A stretch of DNA of 6,657 nucleotides from JAGBWK01 sp964490275 (lineage in GTDB: Bacteria > Bacteroidota > Bacteroidia > Bacteroidales > Muribaculaceae), in the NCBI GenBank assembly GCA_964490275.1, contig CAZBBL010000114.1:1-6657 (forward strand). The letters are read 5' to 3'. The translations under genes and the position numbers were made by a program. Below, piece by piece: positions 1 through 6,642 of this stretch; the stretch's first letter is position 1, and each line of letters begins with the position of its first letter. The notes beneath the pieces are model-generated. The model was not told the DNA's origin. It saw only the letters and a list, made by a program, of their open reading frames with translations, and did no database searches.

Positions 1-2
1 GG

Positions 3-22
3 GGCCACAGGTTGCAGTGGCC
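3..22 (-). terminator. GC-rich hairpin after the last gene, possible terminator or processing site
   Basis: GGCCAC (3-8) and GTGGCC (17-22) form a perfect six-pair stem with an eight-base loop, about 32 bases after the stop of the DUF4960 lipoprotein gene. A U-tract on the minus strand would have to begin to the left of position 1, outside the window, so an intrinsic terminator cannot be confirmed. It may instead be an mRNA stabilising or processing stem between this gene and a following one. The remaining bases of 1-54 show nothing recognisable. Confidence 0.3.
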
Positions 23-54
23 TCGCTCTCTAAGTTAGCGCAGAAGCGTGTGAT

Positions 55-1554
55 TTATCGTGTTTTGAGATATTCCAACGAGTTTTTAGCGAGAGTCAGA
101 ACGTTGTCTTGGTAGATGTTGTTGGATGGATGAGCGGATACGTCGGGGGTGCCGTCGCTGTTTTTCATTGAGAATTCACATCCGCCGTTGCCAATACATA
201 GGATAGTGCCTTTAAACTGGGTGTTGCCTTGTTGTGCTTCCCAAATATTGAGTTGAGAGATAAAGTCGATTTGAGAGTCCCAGGTGCCCAATGGGTAGAT
301 GCCGTAAACGTCGGTGAGCGTGTTGTAGCAAGCTTCGTCTTGGTTGCCAAGACCGGTGAGAGCTGAGGGGATATCGAAGAATAGGCAGTTGTGGTCTTCG
401 GTCCAACCAGGGCCTTTGAAGGGGACGAGTTTGCAACGGTCGTTGGAGGTGATAGCGAGGTTGCGGTAGATGGGGTGTGTAGAGTGGTCTTTAGAGAATT
501 TGCTACCGGGGTTGAGGGAGATTGCGGTGTTCCAGACGTCGCCGTTGTAGCTGCCGGCTGATGTGCCGATGGCGTTAGAGCCTTTGAGGAGGTCGGTAGA
601 TACGCGGCCAAGTTCGCCGATATATACTGTAGCGTGGCTCCAGAGCAGGAGGCTACCACCGTTGGCATACCATTGTTTGATGTAAGGAGTGGCGTTGGCA
701 ACGACTGTGGGCATTTCGAATACGGCAGAGGCATCGACGTTTTCGAGGTCGCGCAGCCAGAAGAGTACGCGGAAAGCATCAAGGTCGTTGGTCGAGGTGA
801 TGTCGCCGAAGTAGACAAACTGAGCTGTAGGATATGTTTCGTGGGTCCAGAGCCAAGCGCTGGCTTCGTCGTCGTCGCCGTTGGCGATGAGTTCTTCTGG
901 GGTAGGATATACGCTAAGGAAACCGATGGCGGTTTTGCCGATGCGTAGTGTGGTGCTTGCGGGGAGAGATTTGCCTTCGTCGTTGATGGCTGTTAAAGTA
1001 ACGGTCCATTCTTCGTCGTAGACTACGTTGGTGATGGTGTAGTCGGTTGTAGAGGCAGGGAGCGTTTCGTTGATGGAGCGATGACCGTTGGTGGCGACAA
1101 ATTCGATAGAGGAGGCCGTTTCATTGGTGTTCCATTCGACTAAAGCGTCGTAGCCATTGGTTTTGTCGACTTGCGACATGGTAAGTCCGGTCATTTTAGA
1201 AGCGCCGGGTCGGCGATATGTTTTCACCACGCCGGAAGATAGGTTGGTGCCGTCGGTGAGCTTAAATACGTAGGTGTATTCGATGCCGGTGTCGATGTTT
1301 TTGTGGGTGTAGGATGCTTGGTCGGTTGTTTCGGATGAGGATAAAACGCCGCCGACGTAGGTGTTGATTTGCATTTTAAGGTCGGGCTGTGCGTCCCACG
1401 ACCAAACGTAGTCGTCGCCAACGAGTTGGCCGGTGATGGAAGACTCGTCGATAGGCGCTAATTTGGGAGCTGCGATATCGTAGTCTTTATCTTGGCAGGC
1501 TGTGGCAAATATGGCCAGCAGCATGGATATGATTGAATATTTGACGGTTTTCAT
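55..1554 (-). CDS. Surface glycan-binding lipoprotein with C-terminal DUF4960-type domain (SusE/SusF position)
   Basis: This 499-residue protein probably sits on the outside of the outer membrane and holds polysaccharide near the SusCD transporter. It has a lipoprotein signal peptide: a charged start (MKTVK), a hydrophobic stretch and a lipobox ending FATAC with lipidated C20. The following QDKDYD is acidic, as in Bacteroidota surface-export signals. Residues about 27-115 and 118-206 look like two Ig/FnIII-type beta modules (for example WSWD 51-54 and LVEWNT 138-143, and YTYVFKLTDG and WTVTLTAINDEG strands). From about 209 to 494 runs a mixed alpha/beta region that I recognise as DUF4960-like: GFLSVYPTPEEL, then DDDEASAWLW (227-236), the YFGDI turn, GGSLLLWSHA (299-308) and GNGGCEFS (455-462). 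No catalytic nucleophile motif is evident. It starts 15 bases after the susD-like stop, so it is translated from the same message. The family match and domain borders are from memory and reading, not from a search. The fructan/levan role is inferred from gene order shared with BT1763-BT1761; binding of another glycan is possible. Confidence 0.88.
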   Translation of the reverse strand: MKTVKYSIISMLLAIFATACQDKDYDIAAPKLAPIDESSITGQLVGDDYVWSWDAQPDLKMQINTYVGGVLSSSETTDQASYTHKNIDTGIEYTYVFKLTDGTNLSSGVVKTYRRPGASKMTGLTMSQVDKTNGYDALVEWNTNETASSIEFVATNGHRSINETLPASTTDYTITNVVYDEEWTVTLTAINDEGKSLPASTTLRIGKTAIGFLSVYPTPEELIANGDDDEASAWLWTHETYPTAQFVYFGDITSTNDLDAFRVLFWLRDLENVDASAVFEMPTVVANATPYIKQWYANGGSLLLWSHATVYIGELGRVSTDLLKGSNAIGTSAGSYNGDVWNTAISLNPGSKFSKDHSTHPIYRNLAITSNDRCKLVPFKGPGWTEDHNCLFFDIPSALTGLGNQDEACYNTLTDVYGIYPLGTWDSQIDFISQLNIWEAQQGNTQFKGTILCIGNGGCEFSMKNSDGTPDVSAHPSNNIYQDNVLTLAKNSLEYLKTR

Positions 1555-1569
1555 TGCTTATAGATTTGA

Positions 1570-3306
1570 TTAGTTGTAACCTTTGTTTTGGACATACAGA
1601 CCGGGCACGTAGTAGAGCTGGTTGTATGGTATGGGATAAAATTCGTTTTTACCGGGGGTGTAGTGAGCATCTTGCAGGTATTGTGCGTAGGCTTGGCCGT
1701 CGTATTCTACGCCTTTCTCGGATTCGAAGTAGGCGTTGAGGGTTGTTGAAGCGATGCCCCAGCGGCGCAGGTCGAAGTAGCGGCAGTTTTCCATAGCCAA
1801 TTCTAATCGGCGTTCCCAGCGGACGCATTTGCGAGCTATTTCTTTCGAGGAGAAGTAGTTAGAGGGATAGAGCGAGATTTGGCAATAGTTGGCGGCGTAG
1901 CTGATATGTTTTGAGATAGAGTTGGCGGCACGTTGACGAATGTCGTTGACGATTTGAAGTGCTTCGGAGAGCTGACCGAGTTCGACTAAGGCTTCAGCGC
2001 GCATGAGCATGACGTCGGTATAGCGGAATACGTAATCGTTCATTGCGAAGGCTTGCCAAGAGCCGTTGTAGGTTTCGCCGTTGGAGCGTTGCGGTACTTC
2101 TTTGAGCGAGGCGTAATAGCCATAGGTGTTGGGAGTGCGAGAGTTGTCTTTGGTCATTGTGTAAGCGTCTTCGTATTTGTAGGGCCAAGAGGGCATTGCT
2201 ACGGTGTGGAACAAGCGGGGATCCCATTTTTGGCCGTCGTTGACGCCTTGTACGGGGTAGTCGGTTGTTTTGTTGTAGTCGTCGAACATAGGCAGACCGT
2301 CTTTGGTTTTGAATGCGTTGACGAGGTTTTGAGACGGTTTGTGGAAGTCCCAACCGCAAGACCACATACCCCAGCAGCCGTTGAGGACGTTTGACCAGTT
2401 GGCGCGGCCATATTGTGTGTTGTCTTCGGAATAGTCGGAGGTTTGAACGGCGAAAACAGATTCTTTAGAATTTTTGTATTCGGGGAGGAAAATGTCGCCA
2501 TAGTCTTCGAGGTAGCCGTAGCGAGAGTTTTTGACGACTTCGGTGTATTCTACGACTTTTTTCATGTAGTCGGTGTTGATGAAATCGACGCCGGTAGTGG
2601 CTTCATAGCCGTCGCCCCAAGCGAGGTTGAGGTAGCATTTAGCCAGGTATGCGGCAGCGGCGATGCGGTTGACGCGACCGCCTCCGTCGGGGGCTTCGTC
2701 GGGCAGGTCGTTGAAGGCGATTTCAAATTCGCCAATGACTTTTTGGAAGAGTTCTTCGTAGGTAAATTCGTCGTTGCGAACAGATTCGTGGGCGTTGTTT
2801 TTGAAGACTTCTTCGTCGATCCACGGGATTTGGCGGAACATGGTCAAGAGCTTGTAGTAGAAGTGACCGCGGAGGAAGTGAACTTCGGCTACGCGACGTT
2901 TAGTCACCTCTTCGCCAAGCACTGACTCGCCATTTTGTTCCAATGCTACTAAAGCGCGGTTGCAGCGAGAGATGGAGCGATAAAGGTTGTACCAAAGGGC
3001 ATCAAATTCGCCTGGGGTTGAGGTCATTGTTGACCAAATTTCCATGGGGTGATAGCCGGTGTCGGTTGTGCCGGAGCCACCTTTCAGGCAGTCGTCGCTA
3101 CCGAGGTCGCCGTAAGTCCAAAGGTTCATGGGGCAGTCGTACCAGCAGTCGCCGAGAGAGGCGTAGGCGGCAGTAACCATTTCTTCGGGTTGGGTGTAAG
3201 CGAGATCTCCGTCGATGACACCAGTAGGCGCCACGTCAATGAAGTCGTTGCATGAAGATGCAGCCAGTGAGATAGATGCTGCAAATAATATCTTGTATAG
3301 TTTCAT
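1570..3306 (-). CDS. SusD/RagB-family outer-membrane lipoprotein
   Basis: This is the glycan-binding lid of the SusCD importer; in known complexes it hinges over the SusC barrel and captures oligosaccharides at the cell surface. The 578-residue length is normal for the family. The signal peptide ends in a lipobox (LAASSC, lipidated C19) followed by NDFID, the usual SusD start with acidic residues for surface export. Family motifs appear in order: YGDLGSDD (65-72), KGGSG (75-79), FLRGHFYYKLL (144-154), PSQNLVNAFKTKDG (324-337), WDPRL (361-365), the TPR-like helix RYTDVMLMRAEAL (428-440), WERRLELAMENCRYFDLRRWG (497-517, in two overlapping conserved parts) and the terminal PIP (558-560) with QNKGYN. 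Helical TPR-like segments flank the binding face. It is unusually rich in cysteine, including CWYDC (54-58) and CWGMWSC (311-317). It lies 41 bases after the transporter gene; no Shine-Dalgarno sequence precedes it, only AT-rich sequence. Family assignment is firm; the ligand is not shown by the sequence. Confidence 0.96.
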   Translation of the reverse strand: MKLYKILFAASISLAASSCNDFIDVAPTGVIDGDLAYTQPEEMVTAAYASLGDCWYDCPMNLWTYGDLGSDDCLKGGSGTTDTGYHPMEIWSTMTSTPGEFDALWYNLYRSISRCNRALVALEQNGESVLGEEVTKRRVAEVHFLRGHFYYKLLTMFRQIPWIDEEVFKNNAHESVRNDEFTYEELFQKVIGEFEIAFNDLPDEAPDGGGRVNRIAAAAYLAKCYLNLAWGDGYEATTGVDFINTDYMKKVVEYTEVVKNSRYGYLEDYGDIFLPEYKNSKESVFAVQTSDYSEDNTQYGRANWSNVLNGCWGMWSCGWDFHKPSQNLVNAFKTKDGLPMFDDYNKTTDYPVQGVNDGQKWDPRLFHTVAMPSWPYKYEDAYTMTKDNSRTPNTYGYYASLKEVPQRSNGETYNGSWQAFAMNDYVFRYTDVMLMRAEALVELGQLSEALQIVNDIRQRAANSISKHISYAANYCQISLYPSNYFSSKEIARKCVRWERRLELAMENCRYFDLRRWGIASTTLNAYFESEKGVEYDGQAYAQYLQDAHYTPGKNEFYPIPYNQLYYVPGLYVQNKGYN

Positions 3307-3347
3307 GATTTTAAACGATTATAAATTGGTGGGTGAGGGAAAGATGG

Positions 3348-6300
3348 TTAGAAGCCTACTTGAACGCCTACAGAGACAGAAGTTGGGATAGGGTATGCCC
3401 AGTTGGCGTTTTCGGGGTCGGAGCATGTAAGGCCGCTGCTCTTTATGGTCAGAAGGTTTTGGCCTGAGAGATAGAATCGAGCGTTGGTCATGCCACATTT
3501 CGAGAGGATTTTATTGGGGAGTGTATATCCGATTTGGAGGGTGCGGAGTTTAGCGTAAGAGCCGTTTTCGACGAAATAGCTTGATGTGCGGCCTTCATCG
3601 CCGGTGTTGTTTGTAGTAAGCGCAGGGATGGTGGAAGATGTGTTGTCGGCAGTCCAAGCGTTGAGCAGGCGGTTGCCTTTGTTGCTGCCGGCATCGGTAA
3701 GGCTCCAGAAGTCGGTTTGGAATTTCTGGTTGTTGTAGACATCTTGGCCACAAACGCCTTGCCAGAACATTGTAAAGTCGAAGTTTTTGTATTGAAGTTC
3801 GATGTTGAGACCGAATGAGAAGTCGGGGACGGGATTGAGAATCCAAGTTTGGTCGTCGGCAGTGATGCGACCGTCGCCGTTGAGGTCGGCATATTTCAGA
3901 CCACCTACGCGGGCGTTGTCTTGACCTGAAGCGAGCACTTCGTTTTGATTTTGGAACAAGCCTTCAACGACGTAGCCTACGACAGAGCCATAAGGTTTGC
4001 GAGCTTGCACGAGGTTTTGGGTAGTAGTGTGGGCGTAAGAGCCGGTAGTTGTTTCGGGGAGGTAGGTGACGCGGTTGCGATAGAAGTCGACGTTGGCGTT
4101 GACTGAGTAGGCGAGGCCGCAAGCGAGGCGATCTCGATAGCCGATGGTAAATTCCATACCCCAGTTTCGCAGAGAGGGACCGTTGAGCCAAGAAGCGCCA
4201 CCTTCGCCCATTGCGCCGAGATATGCGGGAGAGATTAACATGTCTTTGACGTCTTTGATGTAGGCGTCGTAGGTGCCGAAGAGTTTGTTGTTGAATAGGC
4301 TGAAGTCGATACCGAAGTTGTATTGAATGGTAGACTCCCATTTGAGGTTGTCGTTGGCGGTTTGGCTTGCGATGTAGCCTGAGGGGAAGATGCCTGATTG
4401 TTGAAGGAGGAGGTCGTAGGCTGTAGAGGTGATGCGGTCGCTGCCATAATCGGCTACGTAAAGGGCGTAGCGAGCGGTGTTGGAGATGGCTTGGTTACCG
4501 GTTTTACCCCAAGAAGCGCGAAGTTTGAGGTCGTTGAGCCAAGTTTTGTTGAGGTTTTGCGAAAGGCGGTAGCCGAGAGTAGCGGCGGGGAAGGTACCGT
4601 AGCGGTTGTTTTTACCGAATCGAGAGGAACCGTCGCGACGAATGGTGAAAGAGGCGAGGATGAGGTCGTTCCAGCTATAGTCAACTTTTCCGAAGAAAGA
4701 GACGAGCGCGTAGGCTGATTGGTTGCCAGTAGATTTTTCTACTCCGGTAGATGCATCGGGCCACATATAGTCGGGCGTTTCAAGGGCGTAGTCTTCGTTG
4801 TAGCCCGACATGTCGACGCGAGTTTGACGGAAGAGTTCGGAGCCGAGCAAAACGTGGAAGTTGTGTTGGCGGTTGATATCGAAGTCGTAGTTGATAGTGT
4901 TAGACCAAGTCCATTTGCTGTCGTTGGCTTGAGAGAGGGTGGTAGAGTTGGTGTCGTTGTTGACGATATCGCTGTGGAAGGTGTAGGTGTAGGAGTGGAT
5001 AAAAGAGGAGTCGTAGTCGATGCCGAAGTTGGAGCGGAAGACGAAGTTTTTGAAGGGTTTGATGTCGACGTAGGCATTGCCGAAGATTCGCCAGATTTTA
5101 AGGGCGTTGTCGCGGTTGTAATATAGTTCGCGGAGCGGGTTTTGACGGTCACTCATACCACCGACAGGGCCGCCGAATGTAGTGCCGTCGATTTCGTAAA
5201 CCGGAACGGTAGGCGACATTTTAAGGGCGTTTTCCATAGGTGATGAATCTACCTGGTTGGTATATGTCAATGTGAAGTTTTCGCCGACGGTAGCCCATTT
5301 GGCAATGTTGAAGGATGTGTTCATGCGGGCTGAGAAGTTTTCGAAGTTGGTGTATTTCAAAATACCTTCGGTTTTCTTATAGCCCAAAGAGAATAGCGAG
5401 GAGCTGTTGTCGTTGGCACGCGATACCGACAAGTCGTAGTTTTGAGCGAATCCGGTGCGTGAGATTTCGTCGAGCCAGTCGGTGTCGCTATAGAGCATGG
5501 TGCGTTTAGCGTTGATGTAACCGTCGTAAAGGCCGTTGACGGTGAAGTTTTGGTATTGTCCGGATTGTGGGTTGTAGACGCGAATCGGGGTGCCGTTGGC
5601 AGCGTTGAGGTTTAGACCGTAGTTGCTTGCGTATGCTACAGGGTCGAGGCCGTCGTTGAGGGCGGCTTGAGCCATAGCGGTGGCATATTGAGAAGAGTTG
5701 CAAAGGTTCATTGTAGATTGGCCGGTGTAGAATTGCGCGGTGGCGTTGGCCGAGAAATCGACTTTGATTTTGCCTTCGTTGCTTTTGCCTTTTTTTGTTG
5801 TGATAATGATGACGCCGTTGGCAGCACGAGAACCGTAGATAGAGGCTGAGGCGGCGTCTTTCAATACTTGCATGCTTTCGATGTCGTTCATATTTAAGGA
5901 GTTGAGCGACGATGTGGTAGGCACGCCATCAATCACGTAAAGGGGGTCTTGAGAGGCGTTGAATGAACCGATACCACGTATGCGGACGGTGCCGGTGCCG
6001 GAGGGTGAGCCGGTGCCGGAGACGGTCATACCGGCAACTTTGCCTTGGAGAGCTCGCATCGGGTCGGTGTCGGAGGTTGTTTGAAGAGATTTTGTGTCGA
6101 CTACAGAAACCGAACCGGTCAAGTCGGCTTTCTTTTGAGTAGAGTAGCCGACAACGACAACTTCTTCGAGGAGTTCGGTGTCTTCTTCAAGATAGATTTT
6201 CATTTGCTCAGCGGCTGCGACGGTTTTTTTAGCGTAGCCGATATAAGAGAATGTAAGCTTTGTGCCTTGAGGCACCGAGAGAGTGAAGTTGCCATCGAAA

Positions 6301-6464
6301 TCGGTAGCAGTGCCGAGATCGCTTTCGGGGGTGATGACGGTGACGCCGATTAATGGTTCGTCGTCAGTCTTTGACAATACGGTGCCGTGGACCGTGATGT
6401 TTTGAGCATGGGCGCTGAAAGCTAAAATAAAAGCGAATAGCGCGCTTAGGAATGCTTTTGTCAT
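3348..6464 (-). CDS. SusC/RagA-family TonB-dependent outer-membrane glycan transporter
   Basis: This 1038-residue protein imports oligosaccharides across the outer membrane using TonB/ExbBD energy, paired with the SusD-like lipoprotein encoded next. A type I signal peptide (residues 1-20) ends AHA before Q21. Residues about 22-97 form the carboxypeptidase-D-regulatory-like Ig domain (IGVTV, TDFDGNFTL, FSYIGY). The TonB box region EEVVVVGY is at 100-107. The plug domain spans about 113-227 with the SusC signature DPLYVIDGVP (173-182) and SIYGSRAANGVIIITTKKG (208-226). The rest is the beta barrel, with family motifs such as DTDWLDEI (327-334) and a DLNGDGRITADD calcium-loop-like motif (860-871), and it ends in phenylalanine as expected for a BAM substrate. 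There is no STN domain at the N-terminus, so it is unlikely to signal through an anti-sigma factor. The ATG follows directly before the signal peptide, with an A-rich leader and no Shine-Dalgarno sequence. Substrate is inferred only from neighbours. Confidence 0.97.
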   Translation of the reverse strand: MTKAFLSALFAFILAFSAHAQNITVHGTVLSKTDDEPLIGVTVITPESDLGTATDFDGNFTLSVPQGTKLTFSYIGYAKKTVAAAEQMKIYLEEDTELLEEVVVVGYSTQKKADLTGSVSVVDTKSLQTTSDTDPMRALQGKVAGMTVSGTGSPSGTGTVRIRGIGSFNASQDPLYVIDGVPTTSSLNSLNMNDIESMQVLKDAASASIYGSRAANGVIIITTKKGKSNEGKIKVDFSANATAQFYTGQSTMNLCNSSQYATAMAQAALNDGLDPVAYASNYGLNLNAANGTPIRVYNPQSGQYQNFTVNGLYDGYINAKRTMLYSDTDWLDEISRTGFAQNYDLSVSRANDNSSSLFSLGYKKTEGILKYTNFENFSARMNTSFNIAKWATVGENFTLTYTNQVDSSPMENALKMSPTVPVYEIDGTTFGGPVGGMSDRQNPLRELYYNRDNALKIWRIFGNAYVDIKPFKNFVFRSNFGIDYDSSFIHSYTYTFHSDIVNNDTNSTTLSQANDSKWTWSNTINYDFDINRQHNFHVLLGSELFRQTRVDMSGYNEDYALETPDYMWPDASTGVEKSTGNQSAYALVSFFGKVDYSWNDLILASFTIRRDGSSRFGKNNRYGTFPAATLGYRLSQNLNKTWLNDLKLRASWGKTGNQAISNTARYALYVADYGSDRITSTAYDLLLQQSGIFPSGYIASQTANDNLKWESTIQYNFGIDFSLFNNKLFGTYDAYIKDVKDMLISPAYLGAMGEGGASWLNGPSLRNWGMEFTIGYRDRLACGLAYSVNANVDFYRNRVTYLPETTTGSYAHTTTQNLVQARKPYGSVVGYVVEGLFQNQNEVLASGQDNARVGGLKYADLNGDGRITADDQTWILNPVPDFSFGLNIELQYKNFDFTMFWQGVCGQDVYNNQKFQTDFWSLTDAGSNKGNRLLNAWTADNTSSTIPALTTNNTGDEGRTSSYFVENGSYAKLRTLQIGYTLPNKILSKCGMTNARFYLSGQNLLTIKSSGLTCSDPENANWAYPIPTSVSVGVQVGF

Positions 6465-6540
6465 GATATTAACTGTTTTTAGTGATTTGATTTTTTTTGT
6501 TTAGAGGTTTATGTTTGTGCACAGTGAGAATCAACTGATT
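6465..6540 (-). promoter_or_regulatory. A-rich untranslated leader of the susC-like gene
   Basis: The predicted leader lacks any GGAGG-like sequence and instead contains a run of eight A (6491-6498 on the plus strand as T) and further A-rich sequence up to the ATG. This is the usual Bacteroidota start context, where A-rich, unstructured leaders replace Shine-Dalgarno pairing. A short imperfect palindrome (AATCA-AC-TGATT, 6529-6540) sits at the expected transcript start; its meaning is unclear. I see no riboswitch or small coding region here. Confidence 0.5.
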
Positions 6541-6546
6541 ACACAG

Positions 6547-6554
6547 CAAAATTA
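6547..6554 (-). promoter_or_regulatory. Candidate Bacteroidota -7 promoter element (TAATTTTG)
   Basis: On the minus strand this reads TAATTTTG, a perfect match to the TAnnTTTG consensus used by the main sigma factor of Bacteroidota. A transcript would start near 6538-6544, giving a leader of about 75 bases. No TTTG lies at the usual 19-21-base spacing upstream; the nearest partial match is the TTG at 6570-6572, only 15 bases away. A weak -33 region would fit a promoter that needs an activator, as expected for an inducible glycan locus. Confidence 0.6.
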
Positions 6555-6580
6555 TATCTCAATAAGTGTCAAGATATAAT
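6551..6580. promoter_or_regulatory. Perfect 9-bp inverted repeat overlapping the promoter
   Basis: ATTATATCT at 6551-6559 and AGATATAAT at 6572-6580 are exact reverse complements separated by 12 bases, with arm centres 21 bp apart (two helical turns). The left arm overlaps the TAATTTTG element and the spacer covers the -33 area. The site could bind a dimeric regulator that blocks or recruits polymerase. Because the arms are pure A/T apart from one C or G, chance occurrence in AT-rich DNA is a real alternative. Confidence 0.45.
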
Positions 6581-6614
6581 AATATTGTTCCATTTGCTAT
6601 CAATAATGTTGCAT
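6581..6614. repeat. Imperfect 13-bp direct repeat, 21-bp period
   Basis: AATATTGTTCCAT at 6581-6593 and AATAATGTTGCAT at 6602-6614 match at 11 of 13 positions and start exactly 21 bp apart. The pair lies just upstream of the inverted repeat and promoter, on one face of the helix, which suits tandem binding of a regulator. The binding protein is unknown; similarity may partly reflect low complexity. Confidence 0.4.
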
Positions 6615-6642
6615 GAAACGATTTTACAATCTTATGAAACGA
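6613..6642. promoter_or_regulatory. Exact 9-bp direct repeat, 21-bp period: candidate activator site
   Basis: ATGAAACGA occurs at 6613-6621 and 6634-6642 (TCGTTTCAT on the gene strand), starting exactly 21 bp apart. The near repeat is about 75 bp upstream of the predicted transcript start. Directly repeated half-sites two helical turns apart are the typical target form of AraC-type DNA-binding domains, which include those of the hybrid two-component systems that control many glycan loci in this phylum. The sequence shows the repeat; assignment to such a regulator is inference, since no regulator gene is in the window. Confidence 0.5.

Larger units (their letters stand above)
55..6540 (-). other. 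Predicted operon: susC-like, susD-like, DUF4960 lipoprotein
   Basis: The three genes share one strand with gaps of 41 and 15 bases, and neither gap holds a visible promoter or terminator. The only promoter-like element is upstream of the transporter gene. They therefore most likely form one message that starts near 6540 and runs left, possibly past the window edge into genes for the degrading enzymes. Unit borders are inferred; in many such loci the SusCD genes are the most strongly expressed part. Confidence 0.75.

Noticed and set aside
634..948. A 104-codon plus-strand open frame antisense to the DUF4960 lipoprotein gene
   Set aside because: The opposite frame is a full-length lipoprotein with signal peptide and domain motifs; this frame has none and is a shadow.
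2413..2925. A 170-codon open frame on the plus strand
   Set aside because: It lies wholly inside the SusD-like gene on the opposite strand, is made of repetitive V/F/E/D-rich sequence produced by the skewed template, and has no recognisable motif.
3307..3347. Possible internal promoter between the susC-like and susD-like genes
   Set aside because: The 41-base gap is AT-rich but holds no TAnnTTTG element with an upstream partner and no clear hairpin; co-transcription is simpler.
4719..5126. A 135-codon plus-strand open frame inside the transporter gene
   Set aside because: It is a low-complexity Val/Gly/Asp/Glu translation antisense to conserved SusC sequence. It arises from the G/T-rich strand and has no start context or family motif.
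6516..6523. Perfect 8-bp palindrome TGTGCACA in the leader
   Set aside because: It is too short to stand out in this length of sequence, does not extend on either side and has no second copy nearby.
6555..6572. Sigma-70 style TTGACA (6567-6572) with TATAAT on the minus strand
   Set aside because: The hexamers are only about 10 bases apart instead of about 17, so they cannot work together as a classical promoter; the Bacteroidota-type TAATTTTG is the better reading.
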